Below are positions 7,471 through 15,897 of a stretch of 59,266 bases of DNA, in pieces. This stretch comes from Eubacteriales bacterium (GTDB lineage: Bacteria > Bacillota > Clostridia > Lachnospirales > Lachnospiraceae), in assembly GCA_030526005.1 (NCBI GenBank), contig JAUNDP010000014.1, forward strand, positions 1 to 59,266. The letters are read 5' to 3'. The translations under genes and the position numbers were made by a program. Within the stretch, counting starts at the first letter, position 1. The number at the start of each line of letters is the position of its first letter. The notes beneath the pieces were generated by a model, which saw only the letters and a program-made list of their open reading frames with translations, made no database searches and had not been told where the DNA came from.

Positions 7471-9114
7471 TTAAAAATCTTCCACAATCACATCGGTATT
7501 GATAAACCGCTCAATGGCTTCATCCACACCGATTTTTGCAAGCGTCCCTGCGGTCAGCGCCTCATCCTCCTGAAGGATCATCCTGACCTCGACTTTTTTG
7601 CCGATTTTTTTTGCAATCAGCTCCTCCAGCTCATGCTGTTTTTCCTGATTGTCGATATAAGGTTCCGCCAGAAAATCTGCAAATACGATATACAGTCGAT
7701 TGTCGTCCTCTGAAGTGGCATTAAATTTAATCTGTGCCGAAGAAAGCACCACTTTAAATCTCCCGCTCGTCATTGCAACAATGCTTCTCCACATGGACTG
7801 CACTTGCTGCAGATCCTTTGGCGCAGCCTTATCCATGACTGTCTTTTGCGATGCCGTCTGCATTTCTCCAGAATATTCTGATCCGGCATCGGACGGATTC
7901 CACTGTGCATCCACATTTCTTTTATGCGTGTTTCCCGTATTGGGCTCAGCCATGAAAACGCCCTGTTCCATTTTCTTTTCCAGTCTGCGCACACGTTCCA
8001 GCAGAGAAGAAGGATCCCGTTCCATCTGCGGACGGCACAGCTTGATCAAAGCCATCTCTACTAAAATTCTCTTATTGGAAGCATTTTTCAGCTGATTTGT
8101 CAGTTCTGAAAAAATTCGTATAAAGCGCATCAGCGTATCCTGACGGATCATTCCTGCCTCTTCTTTGAGCTGAATCAAGTTTTCAGCCGAGACATCCAGA
8201 ATCTCCTCCATATTATCAGATGCTTTGATTAAAAGCAAGTTTCTCATATACCAGGTAAAATCATTTACAAACTGTCCCAGATCGCTTCCCTGCATGATAA
8301 TTTCTTCCAGATGTGCGATCACTCCCGCCACATCATCGTTTAAAATCTCCCGCAGAAAGCTGCTGAATACGTCTGTGTCCACAGCGCCTAAGACCTCCAG
8401 CACTTTCTCATAAGTCAGCTTCTGTCCAAGATAAAAAGAAATGCACTGCTCCATCAGACTGAGCGCATCTCTCATTCCTCCGTCCGCTTTTTTTGCAATA
8501 TAGCGGATTGCTTTTTCTTCTACCTCAATATTTTCTTTTTCCATCAGTTCCCGCAGGCGGTCGCTGATCACATCCAATGAAATTCTCTTAAAATCATAGC
8601 GCTGGCAGCGCGATAATATCGTGACCGGAATCCTGTTGACTTCTGTAGTAGCCAGAATAAAGATGACATAGGACGGCGGCTCCTCCAACGTTTTCAGAAG
8701 CGCATTGAATGCTCCTATGGTCAGCATATGAGCCTCATCAATGATGTAGACCTTATATCTTCCCATGGTCGGAGAATAAGTGACTTCATCCTTGATCTCC
8801 CTGATATTGTCCACGCCGTTGTTGGATGCCGCATCAATCTCTATTACATTCAGGGAAGTCCCTGCTGTGATTGCTTTGCATGTATCACATTCGTTACAGG
8901 GACTCCCATTTACAGGATGTTCGCAATTTACTGCTTTTGCAAAAATTTTCGCTATAGTTGTCTTACCAGTTCCTCTCGTACCGCAGAATAAATACGCATG
9001 TCCGATTCGATCCGCGTTAATCTGGTTCTTCAGTGTTGTCACGATATGATCCTGACCTTTGACATCATCAAATTCATCCGGTCGGAATTTTCTGTATAAA
9101 GCAGTATAGCTCAT
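7471..9114 (-). CDS. dnaX: DNA polymerase III subunit gamma/tau
   Basis: 547 residues. The AAA+ core has Walker A GTRGTGKT (about 45-52), a zinc module CEHPVNGSPCNECDTC (64-79), Walker B YIIDEAHML and the sensor ATTEVNRIPVTILSRCQRYDF. Domain III and a C-terminal tau extension (from about residue 385) follow. It is the clamp-loader motor and tethers the polymerase. No slippery heptamer comparable to the E. coli gamma frameshift site was noticed, so only the long form may be made. AGGAG precedes the ATG. Confidence 0.96.
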   Translation of the reverse strand: MSYTALYRKFRPDEFDDVKGQDHIVTTLKNQINADRIGHAYLFCGTRGTGKTTIAKIFAKAVNCEHPVNGSPCNECDTCKAITAGTSLNVIEIDAASNNGVDNIREIKDEVTYSPTMGRYKVYIIDEAHMLTIGAFNALLKTLEEPPSYVIFILATTEVNRIPVTILSRCQRYDFKRISLDVISDRLRELMEKENIEVEEKAIRYIAKKADGGMRDALSLMEQCISFYLGQKLTYEKVLEVLGAVDTDVFSSFLREILNDDVAGVIAHLEEIIMQGSDLGQFVNDFTWYMRNLLLIKASDNMEEILDVSAENLIQLKEEAGMIRQDTLMRFIRIFSELTNQLKNASNKRILVEMALIKLCRPQMERDPSSLLERVRRLEKKMEQGVFMAEPNTGNTHKRNVDAQWNPSDAGSEYSGEMQTASQKTVMDKAAPKDLQQVQSMWRSIVAMTSGRFKVVLSSAQIKFNATSEDDNRLYIVFADFLAEPYIDNQEKQHELEELIAKKIGKKVEVRMILQEDEALTAGTLAKIGVDEAIERFINTDVIVEDF

Positions 9115-9141
9115 TCTGATTCTCCTATCTTTTTAACGGAC

Positions 9142-10221
9142 TCAATCTCCAAAACTGATTCCTGTCATTTTTGCTTCTTTTACAATCTGTGCGTCTGGCG
9201 ATACCATTTTCAGCTTTCCTGCCACTTCCTCAAGAGGAACTTTCTTTGTCTTTCCATTTACAATGCCGACCATGTATCCATATTCATCGTTCAAAATTAA
9301 TTTCGCAGCTGCTGCTCCCAGTCTTGTCGTCAGGACACGGTCGTACGGGCAAGGACTTCCTCCTCTTTGCGTATGTCCGGGAACGGTCACACGCACTTCA
9401 ATTCCTGTTTTCTCCTGAATGGCTGCCGCAATCTCATAGGATACAGCCGGATGCGCTTTTTTCTTTAATTTTTCTTTTAAATCCTTTTTGGACAGCTTCG
9501 CATCTTCTTTTGAGATCGCTCCTTCTGCCACAGCCAGAATTGTGAATCCTTTTCCCGCCTGTGTTCTCTTATTGATTGCGGCAATGACCTTATCAATATC
9601 ATATGGGATCTCCGGGATCAGAATGATATCTGCTCCTCCGGCGATTCCGGCATGAAGCGTCAGCCATCCAACCTTATGTCCCATGACTTCTACAATAAAC
9701 ACACGGTTATGGGAAGACGCTGTTGTATGGATGCAGTCAATCGCTTCCGTCGCAATATTCACGGCGCTCTGGAAACCAAATGTCATATCCGTTCCCCAGA
9801 TATCATTGTCAATCGTCTTTGGAAGATGAATCACATTCAGTCCTTCTTCACGCAGCAGATTTGCTGTCTTCTGTGTTCCGTTTCCTCCCAGAATAACGAG
9901 ACAGTCGAGGCGCAGTTTATAATAATTCTGCTTCATCGCCTCCACTTTATCCAATCCTTTTTCATCCGGAACACGCATCATTTTGAATGGCTGTCTGGAA
10001 GATCCCAGAATTGTTCCGCCTTTCGTCAGGATACCCGAAAAATCTTTTGCTGTCAGCATACGGTAATCTCCATAGATCAGCCCCTTATATCCGTTTGAGA
10101 ATCCGTATACCTCCAGTTCATTCTCAGGCAGGTTGGATGACAACCCTTTTACAACACCACGCATCGCTGCATTTAAAGCCTGGCAGTCACCGCCACTCGT
10201 CAACAACCCAATTCTTTTCAT
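9142..10221 (-). CDS. 6-phosphofructokinase, clostridial variant
   Basis: 359 residues, of the PfkA superfamily: GLLTSGGDCQALNAAMRG at the N-terminus, LGGNGTQKTA, LPKTIDNDIWGTD, VEVMGHKVGWLTLHAGIAGGAD and VPGHTQRGGSP. It phosphorylates fructose 6-phosphate. Relative to E. coli PfkA the Mg-binding Asp103 position is Asn (GGNGT), Gly104 is kept as in ATP enzymes, and the Gly124 position is Lys (PKTIDND) as in PPi and mixed-type enzymes. The donor (ATP, PPi or both) therefore cannot be read off directly. It sits 27 bases upstream of dnaX. Confidence 0.9.
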   Translation of the reverse strand: MKRIGLLTSGGDCQALNAAMRGVVKGLSSNLPENELEVYGFSNGYKGLIYGDYRMLTAKDFSGILTKGGTILGSSRQPFKMMRVPDEKGLDKVEAMKQNYYKLRLDCLVILGGNGTQKTANLLREEGLNVIHLPKTIDNDIWGTDMTFGFQSAVNIATEAIDCIHTTASSHNRVFIVEVMGHKVGWLTLHAGIAGGADIILIPEIPYDIDKVIAAINKRTQAGKGFTILAVAEGAISKEDAKLSKKDLKEKLKKKAHPAVSYEIAAAIQEKTGIEVRVTVPGHTQRGGSPCPYDRVLTTRLGAAAAKLILNDEYGYMVGIVNGKTKKVPLEEVAGKLKMVSPDAQIVKEAKMTGISFGD

Positions 10222-10262
10222 AGTTTCAAAACACCTCGTTTTCTAATTTTATATGATAATTT

Positions 10263-10291
10263 ATTATATAATACTTTTGTTCTTACCACAA
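10263..10291 (-). promoter_or_regulatory. Promoter for phosphofructokinase
   Basis: Minus-strand TTGTGG (10286-10291), 17-base spacer, TATAAT (10263-10268), leader about 35 nt to the ATG at 10221. The -35 is a weak match. Confidence 0.5.
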
Positions 10292-10324
10292 TACTTTCAC
10301 CTTTTCTTTTTCTCTTTTTATCGC

Positions 10325-10353
10325 TTGACCTCCCTCTTGGAATCCAGTATCAT
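10325..10353 (+). promoter_or_regulatory. Promoter for pduL
   Basis: TTGACC (10325-10330), 17-base spacer, TATCAT (10348-10353), start site expected near 10360, 32 bases before the ATG. It is divergent from the phosphofructokinase promoter. Confidence 0.6.
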
Positions 10354-10391
10354 AGAATCAAAAATTTTTATTGTATAAGGGGGAAAATGTT

Positions 10392-11033
10392 ATGCCGCGA
10401 AAAATTCCTATTGAGACATCTGCCCGCCATATCCACGTCTCAAAGGAAGACTTTGAAATCCTTTTTGGCGCGGGAGCCACACTGACCTTTGTCAAAGAGC
10501 TGAGTCAGCCGGGACAGTTTCTCGCAAAAGAACGTCTGACCGTTCAAGGTCCAAAAGGACGCTTTGAGAATGTTGCAATCCTTGGACCTTTCCGTCCAGA
10601 GACGCAGATTGAGATCTCCATGACGGATGCGAGAAAATTAGGAGTGCCTGGAATGATTCGCCAGTCCGGTTCCATCGAAGGAACACCGGGATGTACGTTG
10701 ATTAGCCCGACTTCATCTCTGACACTCGAAAAAGGCGTGATTGTAGCAAAACGCCATATCCACATGACTCCAGATCAGGCAATCCGCATGAACTTAAAAG
10801 ACAATGACGACGTCTTTGTAATCACTCAGAGTTTTGAACGCGCTCTTATTTTTGCGGATGTAGTCGTCCGGGTCAGCCCGTCTTTTAAACTTGCCATGCA
10901 TGTTGACACAGACGAGGCAAATGCTTTTGCAAATGATTCTGCGCCTTACGGAACCATCTTAAAGTTATTTGACGGAAATGCCTATGATCTCCAAATGTGG
11001 GCTCAGGAGCTGGATCAGGGCATCAAACGGTAG
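10392..11033 (+). CDS. pduL: Phosphate propanoyltransferase (PduL-type)
   Basis: 213 residues from the ATG at 10392, preceded by AAGGGGGAA; a TTG-initiated longer frame at 10371 would overlap that ribosome site. The zinc-ligand motifs SARHIHVS and KRHIHM, plus FVKELSQPGQFLAKERL and GPFRPETQIEIS, identify PduL, which interconverts acyl-CoA and acyl phosphate. No microcompartment genes surround it and no encapsulation peptide is visible at the N-terminus, so a free cytosolic role, such as acetate or propionate formation in place of Pta, is plausible. Confidence 0.92.
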   Translation: MPRKIPIETSARHIHVSKEDFEILFGAGATLTFVKELSQPGQFLAKERLTVQGPKGRFENVAILGPFRPETQIEISMTDARKLGVPGMIRQSGSIEGTPGCTLISPTSSLTLEKGVIVAKRHIHMTPDQAIRMNLKDNDDVFVITQSFERALIFADVVVRVSPSFKLAMHVDTDEANAFANDSAPYGTILKLFDGNAYDLQMWAQELDQGIKR

Positions 11034-11081
11034 ATAAATCCGATACTCTCCAAAAATTTTTGTGAATCAGGAAGAAATCTT

Positions 11082-11109
11082 TTGCATTTTATCAGATTTA
11101 TGGTATACT
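11082..11109 (+). promoter_or_regulatory. Promoter for tRNA-Ser
   Basis: TTGCAT (11082-11087), 16-base spacer, TATACT (11104-11109). The tRNA begins about 86 bases downstream of the -10 box. Confidence 0.55.
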
Positions 11110-11195
11110 GTTTAAGATGATACGAAGGAATCTCCGATTATTCCGCTGCAAAGTCTTCATCCTGTGCAATTTTACAGATTGTTTCAAAAATTTAT

Positions 11196-11282
11196 GGAGA
11201 GTTATCGAAGTGGTCATAACGAGCTGCACTCGAAATGCAGTTGTCCATTCTGGGCACGTGGGTTCGAATCCCACACTCTCCG
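11196..11282 (+). tRNA. tRNA-Ser (anticodon CGA)
   Basis: 87 nt. The acceptor stem GGAGAGT pairs with ACTCTCC and the discriminator is G. The anticodon stem CTGCA/TGCAG encloses loop CTCGAAA with anticodon CGA (codon UCG). The extended variable arm and T-arm GTGGGTTCGAATCCCAC are typical of type II serine tRNA. The 3' CCA is not encoded. Confidence 0.95.
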
Positions 11283-11290
11283 TCATAAGA

Positions 11291-11346
11291 AATAGGGTAT
11301 CGCTCCATCATCTGATTTTAGATGATTTTGCAATACCCTATTTTTA
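11291..11346. terminator. Terminator after tRNA-Ser, probably bidirectional
   Basis: AATAGGGTAT (11291-11300) pairs with ATACCCTATT (11333-11342), with an inner ATCATCT/AGATGAT stem, then TTTTATTTTTT. It also serves the convergent secreted-protein gene ending at 11351. Confidence 0.8.
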
Positions 11347-11350
11347 TTTT

Positions 11351-12520
11351 TTATTTCAGTTCTGTATTCGGTTTCCATTCTATATCGGATTCTGGTTCTA
11401 TTTTCTGTGCATACAACGCGTCTGATGGAATTTTGATCTCATCCGTCTCATTTAATTTATATGAAATTTCCATTTTATACTCTGGGAAAGAAACTCCTAT
11501 CTTTGGAATCGCCGCATCTTTTTCAGAATCCAAACCATATCGCTCATATTCTACGGACCATTCTGCCAGCTCTTGTAAAAAAGCAGAGAAATCCAATCCA
11601 CTCAGATCCAGGATCTCTTTCGCCGGCAGAAATGTAGTATCATCGATATAATAGGTCATCTTGATCGGAATATCATTCATCAATTCTTCTGCCAGTTCAC
11701 ACAGCCTGAACAATTCTTCCATTTCCTCTTTGCAGATGCCTTCTGAGGCTTCTGCCGAAGAAGCTTCATTCATATCAAGGCAGAGCTGTTCTAATATCTC
11801 TGACAGACCATCGATATCATATGAGATATCTTGTTCTAATTTATAACAGGAAGCCCCATCAATCTCTGTTGGAAGAGGAGACACTGTGACGCGGTCTGCT
11901 TTTATTTTGATTACTGAGAGAAACGGTTCACACAGATCTTCCAGTTCTTCTATTTCCTGATCCGAATACAGATCCTTTGGCATATAATTGAAAAGATCTT
12001 CACCGTCAATCTCTCCTTCCGGCAGGAACAGACTTGTATTTTGTCCTGTGAAAGCCGAAAATCCGTACTTCATAATACTCATGAACTGGCGATCTGTCTC
12101 CATTGGAAAAACAGTCTTCATCCACTCGTCATTCGCACTGTCATAAAAGTAATTCTGAAAACCATTTTCGCCGGGGAAACGGTAAAAACGCAGCGTCATT
12201 GTATCCTGCATACCCGGCAGTATCACTTTCCATTTTAAATCCATTTCCATAGAACTATCATTCAGAACGGTAAAGTCACCGCTTATACGATTCAGTGCAG
12301 TCGTTGAGACCTCCGGAATGGAACCATCTTCTGAGGACAGGGATACCTGCGCTTTCATTCTGCACTCGATATTTCCACTCACAGAGTTCAGCTCTTTGAT
12401 CTGTCTTATTGCCTCAGAAGACGCATCTAAAATTTCCTGAGAAGTCAATTTGGAATCAAAACCTGTCAGCATGAAAAAGCTGTTGCCTAAAAGAAGGGCA
12501 GCTATATACTTTTTCTTCAT
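11351..12520 (-). CDS. Secreted protein, LolA/LppX-like (possibly DUF6612), paralogue 1
   Basis: 389 residues from the MKKKY start at 12520, which has AGAGGGGA eight bases upstream. It has a signal peptide (MKKKYIAALLLGNSFFMLTG) but Phe where a lipoprotein would have Cys, so it is probably released or held by other means. The rest is acidic and strand-rich with TVSPLPTEIDGASCYKLEQDISYDID and MTYYIDDTTFLPAKEILDLSG segments also found in the adjacent gene. This pattern fits the clostridial DUF6612 family (LolA/LppX-like fold), function unknown. It follows its paralogue by 34 bases. Confidence 0.6.
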   Translation of the reverse strand: MKKKYIAALLLGNSFFMLTGFDSKLTSQEILDASSEAIRQIKELNSVSGNIECRMKAQVSLSSEDGSIPEVSTTALNRISGDFTVLNDSSMEMDLKWKVILPGMQDTMTLRFYRFPGENGFQNYFYDSANDEWMKTVFPMETDRQFMSIMKYGFSAFTGQNTSLFLPEGEIDGEDLFNYMPKDLYSDQEIEELEDLCEPFLSVIKIKADRVTVSPLPTEIDGASCYKLEQDISYDIDGLSEILEQLCLDMNEASSAEASEGICKEEMEELFRLCELAEELMNDIPIKMTYYIDDTTFLPAKEILDLSGLDFSAFLQELAEWSVEYERYGLDSEKDAAIPKIGVSFPEYKMEISYKLNETDEIKIPSDALYAQKIEPESDIEWKPNTELK

Positions 12521-12554
12521 AAAAATCCCCTCTTTCCCCAACTTTGAAACATTT

Positions 12555-13532
12555 TTAGTTTAAAGAAGATACTTCTGACTCGCCTGCCTGCACACCCTGG
12601 ATTGCTTCTTCCGGAACGGTGATGCTTGGCGTATTGTTGAAGCTTAGATTGATTGTAAACATACATGGATCAAGAGAAACATTGACAGAAGTCTCCACTG
12701 GTTCTGCCTCGGAAGCATCGTTCATCTCCTGCTCCAGAGAATCCTTCATCATATTCGCATAGGCTGACATATCTGTCTGGCTCATATCCATCGTGATCTG
12801 CACCGGCATTTTTGTATCAGCATCCACATAATAGGTCAGATCCGCATGGAGTCCGTTCATCATAGAGTCATACATTTCCTGATCCCCTGTCATCATGCCT
12901 GACTGTCCGAAAAGATCCATAATCTGATCTTCATTTCCTGCAACATCAGAGCTGTCAACCGTCGTTTTCAGTTCATAACAGGAAACTCCATTTACTGTGA
13001 CCAGTTCATCCGATAAAACAAAGTCCAAACCGGAAAGCTGTTCCTCTGACATACCTGCTCCCTGCACAGCAGTAAAAGTATTCATAATTTCATTGATTGT
13101 CTGCTGTACCTCAGATGCGAGTGCCTGTTCGTACATCCACATTCCACTCTCAGAATCATAGCTGTAGAGATCGTATGCCTCTGCGTTTGGAACGGCATAC
13201 ATATCCATATTCACAGATTCTGTCATGCCCATCGCAGCTACGTCCATGGCTATATTCATAGCCATTCCCCTGTCTTCTGAAATCTTCATGCCAAAATTCC
13301 CGCCGATTCCTGTGCCGATGCTTGTAGGAACTGCATCCTCTCCGCTTCCCGTAATCATTTCTATATTCAAAACCATGTCAAATCCTGCATTAATATCAAA
13401 AGATGATACATTCTGCATCGCTGCCATAGAGTCCTGCATAATACTTTCCGGTGTTACAGCACTGTCAAAACCCGTCAGAAGCAGGAAACTTGTTCCTAAA
13501 ATAGCGCTGAGGGACAAAAATCTTTTTTTCAT
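12555..13532 (-). CDS. Secreted protein, LolA/LppX-like (possibly DUF6612), paralogue 2
   Basis: 325 residues with a signal peptide (MKKRFLSLSAILGTSFLLLTG) followed, as in its neighbour, by FDS rather than a lipobox Cys. Shared segments with the downstream gene include LVTVNGVSCYELKTTVDSSD, LTYYVDADTKMPVQITMDMS and a C-terminal Met-rich acidic region. The pair arose by duplication. GGAGGAAA precedes the ATG. No enzyme motif is visible; a lipid-binding or stress-exported role would only be a guess. Confidence 0.6.
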   Translation of the reverse strand: MKKRFLSLSAILGTSFLLLTGFDSAVTPESIMQDSMAAMQNVSSFDINAGFDMVLNIEMITGSGEDAVPTSIGTGIGGNFGMKISEDRGMAMNIAMDVAAMGMTESVNMDMYAVPNAEAYDLYSYDSESGMWMYEQALASEVQQTINEIMNTFTAVQGAGMSEEQLSGLDFVLSDELVTVNGVSCYELKTTVDSSDVAGNEDQIMDLFGQSGMMTGDQEMYDSMMNGLHADLTYYVDADTKMPVQITMDMSQTDMSAYANMMKDSLEQEMNDASEAEPVETSVNVSLDPCMFTINLSFNNTPSITVPEEAIQGVQAGESEVSSLN

Positions 13533-13822
13533 AATCGTTTCCTCCTGGGATTAAATTTATAGTCTTACTATACCATATTTCATTCTTTTATTCTACGAAA
13601 ATTGTGCAGAATATTTTTAAGATTTTCATAATTTTACTCGGCACAGCCATAAATCTTCTTCCCTTCGCTTCCAGCTATGCCTGTCACTTTGCAATGTACT
13701 CCAGATTCCATTAGAATTCTCTATCAGTATAAAAATTCTAAAATCGGACATCATACAAGAATAAAACAATCGAATAAAAGTTCCGATAAATTTGGATATC
13801 TGAGATGGTCAGGAGGATGAAC
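13533..13822. other. 290-base divergent intergenic region
   Basis: It separates the secreted-protein pair (minus) from the thioredoxin (plus). A minus-strand TATAGT near 13566-13571 could be the -10 box for the pair. No clear plus-strand promoter, RNA gene or repeat was recognised. Confidence 0.4.
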
Positions 13823-14143
13823 ATGAAAATTTTAGAATTGACAGAACAAAATTTTGAGCAATATGTGATGCACAGTGAAAAACCGGTAATCGTCGATTTC
13901 TATGCCCCATGGTGCGGACCGTGTAAATCCATGGCTCCTGTGTTGGAGGAACTTTCCTCTGAACATCCAAATTGTGCCATTGGCAAGGTGAATGTGGATG
14001 AATACCCGAATCTGGCAAGAGAGTTTCAGGTCATGTCGGTGCCAACATTTTTTCTGATAAAAAATGGAAAACCAGAAAAAAGAGTGACAGGCGCTTTAAA
14101 AAAAGCAGACTTGGAGAAATGGTGCATACAGGCAGAATCGTAA
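13823..14143 (+). CDS. Thioredoxin (WCGPC)
   Basis: 106 residues from the ATG at 13823; AGGAGG (13811-13816) gives six-base spacing, so the upstream in-frame start is unlikely. It has the thioredoxin fold with VIVDFYAPWCGPCKSMAPVLEEL, the cis-proline MSVPTFFLIKNGKP and the terminal helix. It is a cytosolic dithiol reductant. It stands alone between two terminators, with no thioredoxin reductase gene near. Confident as to family; which of the two thioredoxins in this window is the housekeeping one is unclear. Confidence 0.93.
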   Translation: MKILELTEQNFEQYVMHSEKPVIVDFYAPWCGPCKSMAPVLEELSSEHPNCAIGKVNVDEYPNLAREFQVMSVPTFFLIKNGKPEKRVTGALKKADLEKWCIQAES

Positions 14144-14181
14144 AAGAAAAAAGGCTGTAAAAACAGCCTTTTTTCTTTTAC
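14142..14181. terminator. Bidirectional terminator between thioredoxin and sdaAA
   Basis: A near-perfect palindrome with GGCTGT/ACAGCC core stem flanked by A-run on the left and T-run on the right. It terminates both convergent genes. Confidence 0.9.
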
Positions 14182-14202
14182 GATTCTTCCCTGTTTTGTC
14201 TC

Positions 14203-15069
14203 TCACAACAGATCTTGTGTGATTTTCAAACCTGTCGGTGTCGCTGCAAGTCCCCCTTCGCCTGTTTCACGCAAAGAACAAGGCATTTGTATTCCAATAT
14301 CACGCATAGCGTCAATTACTTCATCTGCCGGAACAGCAGAACGAACCCCTGCAATCGCAAGATCTGCGCTTGTGACTGCATTGACTGCGCCAATCACATT
14401 TCTCTTTACACAAGGGACCTCCACCAGTCCTGCAATGGGATCGCACGCAAGTCCGAGCAGATTTTTCAATGCAAGAGCGCTTGCATGGACAATCTCCTCG
14501 TTGTCGCCTCCATTCAGATATGCAACTGCGCCTGCCGCCATTGCGCTGGCAGATCCAATCTCTGCCTGACATCCGCCTTCTGCCCCTGAAATAAAGGCTC
14601 TGGCTGCAATGACTTCTCCAATTCCAGCCGCCACAAAAAGAGATTCCAACATCGTTTTATTCGGTATATTTCTTTCTTCTTCACATGTCAGCAAAACTGC
14701 CGGCAGAACACCGCATGATCCTGCTGTCGGAGCCGCTACGATACGCCGCATACAAGCGTTTGACTCTCCCATCTTAATCGCTCTGGCCATCACACGGCAG
14801 AGAAAATCGCCGCAGAACAGCGCCTTGTTTTCAGAAGCTTCCAGGATTTTCTGTCCGTCTCCTCCGACAAGACCGCTTGCTGACCGAAGAGACGCATCAT
14901 AAGACAGGTCCGCTTCCCTCATCGCCTGATACATGGTATTCATTTTGGCAAAAGAACTTTCTTTTGAGACCTGACGCATCGTCATATCATCCTCGACTAC
15001 GATCTCCCAAAATGGTTTTTTCTTCTGCTGCGACTGTTCTAAAATTTCTGATAAAGATCTAAAGCTCAT
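14203..15069 (-). CDS. sdaAA: L-serine dehydratase, iron-sulfur-dependent, alpha subunit
   Basis: 288 residues. The 4Fe-4S enzyme signature cysteines occur in APTAGSCGVLPAVLLTCEEE and in LGLACDPIAGLVEVPCVKRN, along with SGAEGGCQAEIGSASAMAAGA. With the beta subunit it deaminates L-serine to pyruvate and ammonia; the cluster makes it oxygen-sensitive. Its ATG overlaps the sdaAB stop region by 11 bases and has GGAGGGG four bases ahead. Confidence 0.96.
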   Translation of the reverse strand: MSFRSLSEILEQSQQKKKPFWEIVVEDDMTMRQVSKESSFAKMNTMYQAMREADLSYDASLRSASGLVGGDGQKILEASENKALFCGDFLCRVMARAIKMGESNACMRRIVAAPTAGSCGVLPAVLLTCEEERNIPNKTMLESLFVAAGIGEVIAARAFISGAEGGCQAEIGSASAMAAGAVAYLNGGDNEEIVHASALALKNLLGLACDPIAGLVEVPCVKRNVIGAVNAVTSADLAIAGVRSAVPADEVIDAMRDIGIQMPCSLRETGEGGLAATPTGLKITQDLL

Positions 15070-15733
15070 GGGACCCCTCCAAATTGAGATATGTTACTTT
15101 TAATACACCGTGCATCTGTTCCAGCCACTGAATCACAATCGGAGGAATCTCCTCGTCACATTCAATGACCATAATCGCATTTCCTCCCCGGATATCACGG
15201 TAAAGCTGCATCGTTGCAATATTAATATGCTTGCTTCCAAGCACGGAAGTGACCTCCGTCACATACCCCGGCTGATCGATATTGTGAACGATTAAGGTGG
15301 GCAGCTCGCCGCTGAAATGGACTTCCAGCCCGTCGATCTGGCAAACCTGGATTCTGCCTCCGCCGATGGAAGATGCCATCACTTCTACCGTACGTCCGCT
15401 TGTCCCCTTCATCTGCAGCAGCACCGTGTTCGGGTGAACGTCCCGCAGATCGGTACAGGAAAATTGAAAATTCAGGCCTGCTTCTTTTGCAAAAGAAAAA
15501 CTTTGCGGAATACGGATGTCATCTGGCTCCATTCCAAGCAACCCTGCAACCAGGGCGCGGTCTGTGCCATGTCCTTTTCCGGTCGCACGAAAAGAACCAT
15601 GCAGACCGATTGTAACCGATTGAATTGGCTCTCCCATCAGTCTTCGGGCAATCAGGCCGATCCGCACAGCACCCGCTGTATGAGAGCTCGAAGGTCCTAC
15701 CATAATAGGACCGATAATATCAAAAAGATTCAT
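15059..15733 (-). CDS. sdaAB: L-serine dehydratase, iron-sulfur-dependent, beta subunit
   Basis: 224 residues: an N-terminal SDH beta domain (FDIIGPIMVGPSSSHTAGAVRIG, GHGTDRALVAGLLG) and a C-terminal ACT domain from about residue 145 (LIVHNIDQPGYVTEVTSVLG). The ACT domain is thought to sense serine. It is the first gene of the sdaAB-sdaAA operon. AAAGGA lies unusually far (about 13 bases) from the ATG. A 12-bp palindrome lies in its promoter. Confidence 0.95.
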   Translation of the reverse strand: MNLFDIIGPIMVGPSSSHTAGAVRIGLIARRLMGEPIQSVTIGLHGSFRATGKGHGTDRALVAGLLGMEPDDIRIPQSFSFAKEAGLNFQFSCTDLRDVHPNTVLLQMKGTSGRTVEVMASSIGGGRIQVCQIDGLEVHFSGELPTLIVHNIDQPGYVTEVTSVLGSKHINIATMQLYRDIRGGNAIMVIECDEEIPPIVIQWLEQMHGVLKVTYLNLEGSHEL

Positions 15734-15781
15734 GAAATTGAGAGTCCTTTCCTAAAAAATAGATATCCAATATCTTTTTTT

Positions 15782-15810
15782 ATTATATCATGACAGCTGT
15801 CAAAAAAACA
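15782..15810 (-). promoter_or_regulatory. sdaAB promoter with internal palindromic operator
   Basis: Minus-strand TATAAT (15782-15787) with a poor -35 (TGTTTT, 15805-15810). The spacer contains the perfect palindrome TGACAGCTGTCA (15791-15802), extended to TTGACAGCTGTCAT, which resembles a Crp/Fnr-type site (TTGAC-N4-GTCAA). A protein bound there would block RNA polymerase. Assignment to the adjacent Crp/Fnr regulator is inference. Confidence 0.5.
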
Positions 15811-15826
15811 GTGGAAAGAAAATAGA

Positions 15827-15863
15827 TTCCAAGCTGGAAAATTAAGAAGATCCTGTGTATAAT
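15827..15863 (+). promoter_or_regulatory. Promoter and palindrome upstream of the Crp/Fnr gene
   Basis: TATAAT at 15858-15863 has no good -35 at 17 bases. TTCCAAGCTGGAA (15827-15839), a palindrome with a three-base centre, occupies the -35 region. It could be an autoregulatory site. Confidence 0.4.
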
Positions 15864-15897
15864 AGGGATATTATAAAAGAAAAAACGGAGAAAGATT

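Noticed and set aside
7471-9114. Programmed frameshift in dnaX producing a gamma form
   Set aside because: No slippery heptamer with a following hairpin was noticed in the expected region.
11098-11286. Minus-strand frame MTESVGFEPTCPEWTTAF over the tRNA
   Set aside because: It is the antisense translation of tRNA-Ser and its flanks, a well-known spurious prediction.
15782-15802. TTGACA plus TATAAT in the sdaAB leader as an ordinary promoter
   Set aside because: The spacing is only ten bases, so the TTGACA belongs to the palindrome and not to a -35 box.
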